Translations under genes and position numbers: made by a program
In this document: positions 54,068 through 62,452 of the stretch, piece by piece
Position numbering within the stretch: the first letter of the stretch is position 1
Layout of the letters: each line of letters starts with the position of its first letter
The notes under the pieces: model-generated
Database searches by the model: none
The model's input: only the letters and a program-made list of their open reading frames with translations
What the model was told of the DNA's origin: nothing
From: an uncultured Bacilli bacterium
GTDB taxonomy: Bacteria; Bacillota_I; Bacilli_A; RF39; UBA660
Direction of reading: 5' to 3'
DNA length: 64,000 nucleotides
Assembly: GCA_944371325.1 (NCBI GenBank)
Contig: CALVXO010000001.1
Coordinates: forward strand, 1 to 64,000

Positions 54068-54713
54068 AAGTTGTACTACCTATTCCATCTACTTCTAATA
54101 TTTCATCAATTGATTTAAATCCATTATTTTCATCACGATAATCGATAATTGCTTGTGCTTTTTTCTCACCTATTCCATCTAATGTCATTAGTTCATCTAA
54201 AGTAGCAGTATTTAAAGATACTTTACCATTTGATTCATTTTTATCATTAGAACTATTTTCATTATTGGGAACATTATCAATTTTATCTTCAATACAAGCA
54301 TCATTTTCTAACTTAGGACAAATACATTCTTTTTCAATATATTTTATACTGGTATTTCCTTTTTTCATTTCATTAATTTCATCTTTTGTATATATGATAA
54401 TAACCATTTCATCAACTACATTTTTACTTAAATTAATAACACTAGTATCAGCTTCACTAGTTAAACCACCACTTATATTTATTACATCACTAACTCTACT
54501 ATTTTCTTCTACTTCGTATACACCTGGATTTTTAACTGCACCTTTTATATCAACTTTTATTTTAGGATTAATATTTTCAGTAACTACTTCTTCTTTTATT
54601 TCTAAATTTTCATCTTCTAATACTATTTCTTCTTCTTTTTTATTTTTAAAAACAAATAAAACTACTAAAAAAATAATTAATATAATCCAAAAATACTTTT
54701 TTAAATAATGCAT
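54036..54713 (-). CDS. comEA: DNA receptor ComEA
   Basis: A 225-residue protein. One N-terminal membrane helix (about 6-22), an SLBB domain (KVDIKGAVKNPGVYEV, then NISGGL), and a C-terminal helix-hairpin-helix DNA-binding domain (SLNTATLDELMTLDGIGEKK, then LEVDGIG). It holds incoming double-stranded DNA outside the membrane. A TTTTGTCGTATAT motif lies just upstream of its start. Confidence 0.94.
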   Translation of the reverse strand: MHYLKKYFWIILIIFLVVLFVFKNKKEEEIVLEDENLEIKEEVVTENINPKIKVDIKGAVKNPGVYEVEENSRVSDVINISGGLTSEADTSVINLSKNVVDEMVIIIYTKDEINEMKKGNTSIKYIEKECICPKLENDACIEDKIDNVPNNENSSNDKNESNGKVSLNTATLDELMTLDGIGEKKAQAIIDYRDENNGFKSIDEILEVDGIGSTTYEKIKDQLTL

Positions 54714-54732
54714 AAAATCATCTCCTACTAGT

Positions 54733-54746
54733 TATATACGACAAAA
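54733..54746 (-). promoter_or_regulatory. Spo0A-box-like motif before comEA
   Basis: TTTTGTCGTATAT about 30 bases before the ATG on the minus strand, matching the motif before dnaG in sequence and in distance to the ribosome binding site. Confidence 0.35.
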
Positions 54747-54765
54747 GTAGGATAAAATCCTACTC
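54747..54765 (-). terminator. Hairpin between comEA and ftsZ
   Basis: GTAGGAT, TTT, ATCCTAC and then TTTTG on the minus strand. It is a second terminator for the ftsZ transcript. Confidence 0.65.
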
Positions 54766-54770
54766 AAAAA

Positions 54771-54797
54771 GAAAAAAAGTTTAATAACTAAACTTTT
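54771..54797 (-). terminator. Terminator of ftsZ
   Basis: On the minus strand AAAAGTTTA and TAAACTTTT (54789-54797 and 54775-54783) surround a 5-base loop and are followed by T residues. Confidence 0.8.
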
Positions 54798-55845
54798 AAA
54801 AACCTCTATTTCTTAAGAATGATGGTACATCAGCATCATCTGAATCATCTTCATCTTTTGTATAAGTTTGTGTGTTGTAAGAATGAAGTGCAGGTTTATC
54901 ATCTTCAAATCCTGTTGCGATTACAGTTACAATTAATTCATCATTTAAATTTTCATTGATAACAGCACCAAAAATTGTATTAATATCAGTATTAGCACTT
55001 TGTCTTATAACTTCTGCTGCTTCTTCTACTTCAAATAATGTTAAATTAGCACCACCAGTTACATTTATTATTGCATCAGTTGCACCACTAATACTTGTTT
55101 CTAATAATGGACTTGATACTGCTTGTAAAGCCGCTTCAGTAGCTCGTCCTTCACCAACACCCATACCAATTCCAATTAAAGCATTTCCTCTTTTTTCCAT
55201 AACTGCTTTAACATCAGCAAAGTCCAAGTTAATTAATCCGGCAACAGCAATTAAATCACTTATTGATTGTACACCTCTTCTTAAAACATTATCTACTTCT
55301 TTAAATGAATCAAGTAAAGGTGTAGTTTTATCAATTATTTCTCTTAATCTATCATTAGGTATTACAATTAAAGTATCTACGTGTTTCTTTAATTCTTCTA
55401 AACCGGTTACAGCTTGTTGCATTCTTTTTCTACCTTCAAAAGTGAATGGTTTAGTAACTATACCGACAGTTAATGCACCTAAACTTTGAGCGATATCAGC
55501 AATTACTGGAGCAGCTCCTGTTCCAGTTCCACCACCCATTCCACAAGTAACAAATACCATATCAGCACCTTTTAATGCTTCTTCTATTTCATTTTTACTT
55601 TCTAAAGCTGCTTCTTTTCCTATTTGAGGATTGGCACCAGCACCTAATCCATTAGTCAAATCTGTTCCAATTTGTATTTTTACAGGAGCTTTAGAATTTT
55701 TTAATACTTGTAAATCGGTATTAGCAACTATAAATTCTACTCCTTTTACACCTGATTCTATCATACGATTAACAGCATTATTACCGCCGCCACCTACTCC
55801 AATAACCTTTATATTAGCTAATTGATCCATTTCTAATCCAAACAT
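54796..55845 (-). CDS. ftsZ: Cell division GTPase FtsZ
   Basis: A 349-residue tubulin homologue. The GTP-binding signature is GGGTGTG (104-110), with [12 protein letters not shown] near the start and the T7 loop [11 protein letters not shown]. The C-terminal conserved peptide is [11 protein letters not shown], which binds FtsA and other partners. It forms the Z ring at mid-cell and lies 12 bp after ftsA. Confidence 0.97.
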   Translation of the reverse strand: MFGLEMDQLANIKVIGVGGGGNNAVNRMIESGVKGVEFIVANTDLQVLKNSKAPVKIQIGTDLTNGLGAGANPQIGKEAALESKNEIEEALKGADMVFVTCGMGGGTGTGAAPVIADIAQSLGALTVGIVTKPFTFEGRKRMQQAVTGLEELKKHVDTLIVIPNDRLREIIDKTTPLLDSFKEVDNVLRRGVQSISDLIAVAGLINLDFADVKAVMEKRGNALIGIGMGVGEGRATEAALQAVSSPLLETSISGATDAIINVTGGANLTLFEVEEAAEVIRQSANTDINTIFGAVINENLNDELIVTVIATGFEDDKPALHSYNTQTYTKDEDDSDDADVPSFLRNRGF

Positions 55846-55857
55846 GTATATCCTCCC

Positions 55858-57084
55858 TTATTCGCCAAAGAAATATCCAAATACCTTACCTAACATAGAA
55901 TCATTTGAGTTCTTTCTAGGTGTTGATAAAATTTCCATTTCATCACTAGTTACCATTGAATAATCTTTTCCTTTTAGTTTGAGTTTATTAACAAAATAAA
56001 TTATGTTACCAATTGCTGAAGAAAACTTATTGTTTCTTAAACCAATTAGATTCACACTTCCTATTATAGCACACTTTCCTAATTTTTCTCTACAAATTTG
56101 TTGAAAATTAGTTAGATTTGTTATTCCACCAGTTATAAAAATAAATGTTGGTTTATGAGAAGTTAAAGAATTTAATTCTTGATTAGCAAGAGTTAATATC
56201 TCATCTAATCTTGAACTAACAATTTCACTTAACTCATATTGATTAATTTTAATAACTTCACCATCTTTATTTTTTGCTTCTTTAATTTCATTTAATGATG
56301 CGCTACTACGATGAGCTAAAGAAAATTTTTCTTTTAATTCTCTAGCTGTTTCTGAATTAACTTTATACATATAAGCAATATCATTGTCAACACTTTTACT
56401 TCCCATATTAACAATACTATGTTTAACAATAATACCTTTATTGTATAAAGATACTTCTGTCTTTTCTGCTCCAATATTTATAACCGCACTAATAGTGTTA
56501 TTAACATTTTCGTCCATAAATGTATATATATCGCCTATAGCACCAAAAGATATATCAATAACATCGATATTAAGACTATTTAATAAATTAACAACTGAAT
56601 AAATATTTTTTCTTGGAGCTGTTGCTAAAATAGCTCGTGTCTTTAATATACTACTAACTTTATCCAAAGGTTCTTTAGTTACCTCATTATCTAAACCAAA
56701 ATCAATTGGAATAATTGTAACCATCTCTTTTGTAGAATCAACATGATTTTTCATAGAAACTTGTAACACTTTAATTATATCTTCACCTGTAATAGTTGGA
56801 TTTTTCACTTCTATTTCCCCTTTAATCATTGAAAATTCGGCAAAATAACTTGGAATAATTGCAATCACTTTTTTTATTTTAAATCCTAACATTGATTCAA
56901 TTTGATCAAACCCTTTTTTTATACAATTCTTTGCTTCTACTATATCAGTGATTAGTCCCTTTTTAATACCTTTTGATTTAACAGTAGATGTTGCTAAAAG
57001 ATTATATCTTCCATGATATAATTCACATACAACGATTTTAATACTATCAGAGCCAATATCTATGCAAGTATATATATGACGCAA
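55858..57084 (-). CDS. ftsA: Cell division protein FtsA
   Basis: A 408-residue actin-fold ATPase that anchors FtsZ to the membrane. Blocks are TCIDIGSDSIKIVVCE at the start, VINIGAEKTEVSLYNKGIIV and FIFITGGITNLTNF. The amphipathic C-terminal helix is SMLGKVFGYFFGE. TTG at 57084 is preferred because AGGTG lies six bases ahead; GTG at 57093 is inside that site. Confidence 0.93.
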   Translation of the reverse strand: MRHIYTCIDIGSDSIKIVVCELYHGRYNLLATSTVKSKGIKKGLITDIVEAKNCIKKGFDQIESMLGFKIKKVIAIIPSYFAEFSMIKGEIEVKNPTITGEDIIKVLQVSMKNHVDSTKEMVTIIPIDFGLDNEVTKEPLDKVSSILKTRAILATAPRKNIYSVVNLLNSLNIDVIDISFGAIGDIYTFMDENVNNTISAVINIGAEKTEVSLYNKGIIVKHSIVNMGSKSVDNDIAYMYKVNSETARELKEKFSLAHRSSASLNEIKEAKNKDGEVIKINQYELSEIVSSRLDEILTLANQELNSLTSHKPTFIFITGGITNLTNFQQICREKLGKCAIIGSVNLIGLRNNKFSSAIGNIIYFVNKLKLKGKDYSMVTSDEMEILSTPRKNSNDSMLGKVFGYFFGE

Positions 57085-57142
57085 TTTAATCACCTACTAT
57101 CTAATAATTATTATACAATATTTTTAAAGAAAAGAAAAGATA

Positions 57143-57820
57143 TTATTCAATAATTTCAAAATTATTTCCGTAATCTAAATATAATATACCATTTTTATTT
57201 GGTAAATTTTCTAATATACTAATATATTTATTTAGTTTATTAAAAGTATCTATATTTACATAGACATAATTTCCATCACTCATTGTAAGAAAAAATCTAT
57301 TGTCATCAACATCATTGGGAGAAAATTGTATTTCTGATATTCTATTTAAAATAGAAATATCCAACTTGCTCATTTGTTCAATAAAAGCATTATAATAAGA
57401 GTCTGTTATATAATTAACTACAGTAGGAACTATAAATGTATCATCTGTTTCTTGTCCATCCAAAAGGATAGTTTTTTTATTATAATCATAGTAAAATAAA
57501 GGCCTATTTTCTTCTACTTCTATATATACACGAGTTAATCCTTTTTTAGTCACTTTGGCATCTTTTATATATATATTATTTTCTAACCTTTTTTCTATTT
57601 GAAAACTCATATTTTGCAATGTAGATGGATAATCGCTTATTTCAGCTATTTCAATTATTTGTTGATCGGTTAGAAAACTATTATTTGATATATATATATT
57701 CGATATCTTTAAATTAATTAAATAAGTAAAACAACTAGTAATTAAAATAATAATTACTAGAAAAAATATAATTCTATCATATCTTATCCTTCGTTTTTGC
57801 TTCTTTGTTTTACTTTTCAT
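57143..57820 (-). CDS. Division protein FtsQ/DivIB
   Basis: A 225-residue bitopic protein. A basic cytoplasmic tail (KSKTKKQKRRIRYD) precedes one membrane helix at about 17-39 and a POTRA domain (about 40-110; ISNIYISNNSFLTDQQII). It holds the divisome together outside the membrane. Its place between murB and ftsA supports the call. Confidence 0.88.
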   Translation of the reverse strand: MKSKTKKQKRRIRYDRIIFFLVIIILITSCFTYLINLKISNIYISNNSFLTDQQIIEIAEISDYPSTLQNMSFQIEKRLENNIYIKDAKVTKKGLTRVYIEVEENRPLFYYDYNKKTILLDGQETDDTFIVPTVVNYITDSYYNAFIEQMSKLDISILNRISEIQFSPNDVDDNRFFLTMSDGNYVYVNIDTFNKLNKYISILENLPNKNGILYLDYGNNFEIIE

Positions 57821-57828
57821 AAATACCT

Positions 57829-58719
57829 CTAATCTACAAATTCTTGTTCTATTTTTAATTCAATATCATATTTTTCTTTTACTTTATCTTTTATTTCATT
57901 AATTAAATTTCTAACATCACTAGCGGTTGCATTATTTTTATTTATTATAAAATTTGCATGTTTTTCTGAAACATACGCTCCACCAATATGTTTTCCTTTA
58001 TATCCTAATTCTTCTATTAACCTTCCAGCAAAATCATTTTCAGGATTTCTAAAAACACTACCAGCAGATGGATATTCTAATGGTTGCGTTAATAATCTTC
58101 TTTGCTTTCTATCAGAAATAATTTCCATTATACTATTTGCATCACCATGCTTTAAAACTAATTTTGCCTCTAAACAAATATAATCAGGATGTTTTTGCAA
58201 AAAACTAGTTCGATAATGAAAATCTAAATCTTTATTATACATAGTTTTAATTTCTAAGTTGGGTGTTAATACTTTTACTTCACTTACAATATATCCCATA
58301 TCAGACTTATAGGCTCCAGCATTCATAAAAACTGCGCCACCAATTGTTCCAGGAATTCCAGATGCAAATTCTAATCCGGCTAATCCCAATTTAGCAACCT
58401 TTAAACTTAACTTAATTAAATTGTATCCAGCACCTACTGTTACAATTGTATCATCAATATCTAATTTATCAAATTCACTAAGTTTTATTAAAACACCTTC
58501 ATATTTATTATCACTAAATATTAAATTTGATCCATTACCTAATATTTTATATTTAACATTGTTGTTTTTTAAATAAGTTAATAATTTGATTAAACTTTTA
58601 ATATCATTAGGATAAACTAATGCAATTGCATTGCCACCAACTTTATATGTTGTATAATTACTCATTTTAGGATCTGCTATAACTTTTCCTACTTTTAATT
58701 TTTTTAAATTCTCAATCAT
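57829..58719 (-). CDS. murB: UDP-N-acetylenolpyruvoylglucosamine reductase
   Basis: A 296-residue FAD enzyme that makes UDP-N-acetylmuramate. Blocks are YTTYKVGGNAIALVYPND, GNGSNLIFSD, LEFASGIPGTIGGAVFMNAG, YRTSFLQKHPD and PSAGSVFRNP with the catalytic Ser, and the late Glu in VSEKHANFIIN. It is the type IIb layout. It lies 4 bp after murG. Confidence 0.96.
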   Translation of the reverse strand: MIENLKKLKVGKVIADPKMSNYTTYKVGGNAIALVYPNDIKSLIKLLTYLKNNNVKYKILGNGSNLIFSDNKYEGVLIKLSEFDKLDIDDTIVTVGAGYNLIKLSLKVAKLGLAGLEFASGIPGTIGGAVFMNAGAYKSDMGYIVSEVKVLTPNLEIKTMYNKDLDFHYRTSFLQKHPDYICLEAKLVLKHGDANSIMEIISDRKQRRLLTQPLEYPSAGSVFRNPENDFAGRLIEELGYKGKHIGGAYVSEKHANFIINKNNATASDVRNLINEIKDKVKEKYDIELKIEQEFVD

Positions 58720-58723
58720 TTTT

Positions 58724-59803
58724 TTACTTCCTATCTATTATCTTTTTAAGATTATCGTATATTATGCTTGCACTATTATTAACTTGTAACTTACTTAAAT
58801 TATTTTTCATACTAATAATTTTATTTTTATCTTTTAATAATTCATCTATAGTGCGAACTAATATATCCCCTTTTAAATTCTTTTCTTCTATCATAATAGC
58901 AGCATTTTGATTAACTAAATCTAATGCATTTTTAAATTGATGATTGTTTGGAACATATGGACTAGGAATTATAATACTTGGTAGTTTTAATGCAATAATT
59001 TCGCTTAATGTACTTGCCCCTGCTCTAGTTACAATTATGTCTGTTTTTTTCATTACTCTAGTTATTTTTTCTACATATGGTACTACTTTAACATTTTTAG
59101 GAAAATTAATTTGCTTTATCTTATCATAATCACTTTTACCTGTTACATATAATATTTCATAATCTTTATTATTAAATAAAGACATAGTTTTAATTAAAAA
59201 ATCATTTACTTTACTTGCTCCTAAAGATCCCATAACAAATAAAATTAATGGTTTATCTGATAAATTAAATTCTTTTTTATCACATTCTTTAACATTTAAA
59301 GCATCCTCACTACAAGGATTACCCGTTAGAACAACTTTATTTTTAGGAAAATAATTTTTACTTGAATTAAATGATACACCAATTAAATCAGCGTAATTAC
59401 TTAAATAGGTATTTGCTTTCCCAGGTACTGAATTTTGTTCATGAATAAATGTTTTATAACCTAGTTTTTTTGCTGTTTTAATAACTGGTACTGTAACATA
59501 ACCACCTACACCAATTACTATATCAGGATTAAATTCTTTTATAATTTTTTTACATTTTTTAGTTGCTTTTATCAAGCAATTAATTGTTTTAAAATTTTTA
59601 AGTAGTTTTTTCCTATTGAAACCATATATTTCTATTTGTTCAAATGGAATATTATATTTTGGAACAATATCTTTTTCCATTCTATCATGTGTTCCAATAT
59701 ATAAAAATTCACTATTTGGTTCTTTCTCTTTTATTTTATTAATAATAGCTAGTGCGGGATATATATGACCACCTGTTCCACCAGCACTTATAATTACTCT
59801 CAT
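58724..59803 (-). CDS. murG: Lipid II synthase (MurG)
   Basis: A 359-residue GT-B transferase that adds GlcNAc to lipid I at the inner membrane face. The donor and acceptor motifs are GGTGGHIYPALAI, HEQNSVPGKANTYLSNYADL, GSLGASKVND and TRAGASTLSEIIALKLPSII. The ATG at 59803 is chosen over 59812 because the latter overlaps the ribosome binding site. It heads murG-murB-ftsQ-ftsA-ftsZ. Confidence 0.96.
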   Translation of the reverse strand: MRVIISAGGTGGHIYPALAIINKIKEKEPNSEFLYIGTHDRMEKDIVPKYNIPFEQIEIYGFNRKKLLKNFKTINCLIKATKKCKKIIKEFNPDIVIGVGGYVTVPVIKTAKKLGYKTFIHEQNSVPGKANTYLSNYADLIGVSFNSSKNYFPKNKVVLTGNPCSEDALNVKECDKKEFNLSDKPLILFVMGSLGASKVNDFLIKTMSLFNNKDYEILYVTGKSDYDKIKQINFPKNVKVVPYVEKITRVMKKTDIIVTRAGASTLSEIIALKLPSIIIPSPYVPNNHQFKNALDLVNQNAAIMIEEKNLKGDILVRTIDELLKDKNKIISMKNNLSKLQVNNSASIIYDNLKKIIDRK

Positions 59804-59884
59804 AATCCACATCCTTATTGTTAATTATACCATAATTATATGATTTTTTAAATAATTAAATGAAACATTATTAGACAAATTAAA

Positions 59885-59903
59885 AAGAATCATGACGATT
59901 CTT
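59885..59903 (-). terminator. Terminator of the FtsX-type permease gene
   Basis: AAGAATC and GATTCTT flank a 5-base loop; on the minus strand TTTTTAA follows. Confidence 0.75.
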
Positions 59904-62166
59904 AATAATATTTTATAACATCTACAATATTATCTTTTTTTATTTTATGAGTAGCTATTAAGAAAGATAAATATACTATTACTATTACACCTATTATACA
60001 AATTAATAAAGGCGTTAAATAAATATTTAAAGGAATTTGTAACAACCCTTCATAAGTAGCATCATTTATCATTGTTATTTTAATAAATATACTAACTATC
60101 AATATAAATAATAGTATACCAAACAATAATGATTTTAAGCTTAACATCAAACTTTCATAGAAAATCATTTTATTAAACTGTTTATTAGATAATCCAATAC
60201 TTTTTAAAATAGCAAATTCTTTTCTTCTTAAATTTAAACTAGCACTTATAGTACCAATAATACTAACAACAGTTATAAATGTTATAAATAATAAAGCTAA
60301 ATATAATATTAGTTTAATACAATTTGTAACTACTCTATTATAATGATTAGTAACATAAGTATTCAAATAATTAATATTTTCATCTATTTCAATTAAATCA
60401 TTTATTTCTTGATCTAATTTTAAATAATCTTTTGCTTGAATTGATATATTAATAGAACTATTTATATTATCATTATATTTACCGATTATAACAGGATTCA
60501 TAGAAGGCGTAAAATAATAACCATAACTTTCATCAAAAATGCCATAATCATCTACTGTATTAACTATTATATTTTGATTTGTTTCTTCACTCATTAATTC
60601 AAGTTCTACAATATCATCTGTAAATATTTTATTACCATTAGATAAAGTATTAATTAAAAAAGGATAATCATTATCAATCTTGTAATATTCTTTTAATTCA
60701 TTATATTTATCTTCATTTATATAAAGATATGAAATAAAATTATTTGTTATATTATCAAAATTATTTTTAGTCTTAAAAGTGTAATATTCATATTTAAAAT
60801 ATACAAAATCATCAACTGATTCTAATTTAGAAATTGTATTTATAATTTTTTCCTTTTCCAAATCATCATAAAGAGTTACACTAATATAATCATTTAATTT
60901 ATCGTCAGATGTTTGATATAAAGAAATTGATAATAAAGTAGTTGATGTTAAAAATAAAATTATGCCTATCACAACTGAAATTGTAGTTATTCGATACTTT
61001 GCCCTATCTCTAGTTACATTATTAGCAGATATTAAACATTCAATCCCTAATAATTTTTTTATTAATTTATTTGATTTTCTATATTTAAACTTTTTATTTT
61101 GTCTTACTTCATCAATAATATTAATCCGACTTGCCATTCTTGCTACTGAAAAAGTTGCAAATAAAGTACTTACTAAAATAAAAATTAAAGATATAAATAT
61201 AAAAGTTGGATACATTTCTAAAGTATAAATATTAGGTGCAATGCCTTCTAACATATTATTTATAATAAATAATATTAACGAAATAAAACCTAAACTTAAT
61301 AAAAATCCTAAAGGTATAGCAACAACTAAAACAATTAATGATTCTAAAAATACTGAACATAAAATTTGTTTAGGTGTTGCTCCTATACTTTTATACATTG
61401 CATATTTTTTCTTTTTTTCATTAACTGATATTGAAAAAGCATTATAAATTATAAAGAAAATAATAAAAGCTAATATTAAACATAAAAACATTGTTAATAA
61501 CATATAAACTTGATTTTGTGTTGATGTATCTGATTTGTCAAAATAACTAATTAATGTTTTATTTTTATATATTGAAGCATTATCAAATTTACTAACTAAT
61601 AAATCCAAATCTAAATTCATGTTATTATAAGAATCTAAATAAATAAAATAAACTGCTTTATTATTATCTTCAGTATCTTTAGTTAATATAATATCATCAA
61701 AAGTAAAGTTTAAAAAATAATTTTTTTTATAAAATCCAACTACTTTGTAACTTTTATTATTTACTTCTAAAGTAGAATCAATATCTAATTTTAATTCATT
61801 AGCTTTATTTGAACTAATTAATATTTCATTACTATTGTTTGGTAATCTACCTTTTATATCTAAATTTAAATCAAAATTATCACTTATGCTATATAAATTG
61901 TCTTCTATTTGATAAATATAATAATATTTATTGACTAACTTATTGTCTAAATTATTCTTTTCATTTGTATTAGCATCATAAATAATAGCATGATAATCAC
62001 CATAATTATCTATAATACTATTAATTTGATTTTGTCTAATAGTAGAAAAAGCAAGACCAACAGTAAAAAGTAATATACAAGATAATAAGACACTTATAAA
62101 ACATAAAGTAAAGTTTTTCTTATTATTCAATATTTCCTTTAATGTTAATCTTGCCATTATTTTCAT
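59902..62166 (-). CDS. FtsX-type ABC transporter permease
   Basis: A 754-residue MacB/FtsX-family permease with two FtsX domains. An N-terminal helix at about 22-43 is followed by a long extracytoplasmic part, three helices at about 225-340, a second long outer part, and three C-terminal helices (from about 635). Each half has the FtsX block (NEKKKKYAMYKSIGATPKQI and LRRKEFAILKSIGLSNKQFN). Such permeases work with a separate ABC ATPase, often to expel peptides. No ATPase gene is adjacent. The ATG at 62166 follows AGGTG. Confidence 0.85.
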   Translation of the reverse strand: MKIMARLTLKEILNNKKNFTLCFISVLLSCILLFTVGLAFSTIRQNQINSIIDNYGDYHAIIYDANTNEKNNLDNKLVNKYYYIYQIEDNLYSISDNFDLNLDIKGRLPNNSNEILISSNKANELKLDIDSTLEVNNKSYKVVGFYKKNYFLNFTFDDIILTKDTEDNNKAVYFIYLDSYNNMNLDLDLLVSKFDNASIYKNKTLISYFDKSDTSTQNQVYMLLTMFLCLILAFIIFFIIYNAFSISVNEKKKKYAMYKSIGATPKQILCSVFLESLIVLVVAIPLGFLLSLGFISLILFIINNMLEGIAPNIYTLEMYPTFIFISLIFILVSTLFATFSVARMASRINIIDEVRQNKKFKYRKSNKLIKKLLGIECLISANNVTRDRAKYRITTISVVIGIILFLTSTTLLSISLYQTSDDKLNDYISVTLYDDLEKEKIINTISKLESVDDFVYFKYEYYTFKTKNNFDNITNNFISYLYINEDKYNELKEYYKIDNDYPFLINTLSNGNKIFTDDIVELELMSEETNQNIIVNTVDDYGIFDESYGYYFTPSMNPVIIGKYNDNINSSINISIQAKDYLKLDQEINDLIEIDENINYLNTYVTNHYNRVVTNCIKLILYLALLFITFITVVSIIGTISASLNLRRKEFAILKSIGLSNKQFNKMIFYESLMLSLKSLLFGILLFILIVSIFIKITMINDATYEGLLQIPLNIYLTPLLICIIGVIVIVYLSFLIATHKIKKDNIVDVIKYY

Positions 62167-62226
62167 ATTATTCACCTAGAATAATTATATAATATTTATT
62201 TTAGTTTGACAATTATTTTTTAAATC

Positions 62227-62255
62227 TTCACAAATAATTTAATTTATAATATAAT
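62227..62255 (+). promoter_or_regulatory. glmS promoter
   Basis: TTCACA (62227-62232), 17 bases, TATAAT (62250-62255), ahead of the ribozyme. A second TTGACA at 62206 has no matching -10. Confidence 0.6.
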
Positions 62256-62289
62256 AATTATATAAAACTTAATAATGAAAGGAGTTATT

Positions 62290-62430
62290 TATTAAGTTAG
62301 CGCCAGAACTAATTAGTTGACGAGGATAACAGTTATCGAAATATTCGGCGGATGCTGTTACGGGATGTGCTCTCGCAAATATATTACAAACCATAAAATC
62401 AAGATTATGACAAAAAATATATTACGCATG
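62290..62430 (+). ncRNA. glmS ribozyme (GlcN6P-sensing self-cleaving RNA)
   Basis: The order AGCGCCAGAACT, AGTTGACGAGGAT, TTATCGA, TTCGGCGGATGC, CGGGATG, TCGCAAATA matches the conserved glmS ribozyme core. Cleavage is expected before the G at 62300 (A/GCGCC). When glucosamine-6-phosphate binds, the RNA cuts itself and the glmS transcript is degraded. The 3' limit is approximate. Confidence 0.92.
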
Positions 62431-62452
62431 TTTTTTTATAATGGAGGTTTTT

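Noticed and set aside
54265-54708. 147-codon open frame antisense to comEA
   Set aside because: Composition (Ser, Phe, Thr runs) is that of an antisense shadow; comEA is intact on the other strand.
54956-55489. 177-codon open frame antisense to ftsZ
   Set aside because: It is Ser/Thr/Ile-rich shadow of a highly conserved gene with no ribosome binding site.
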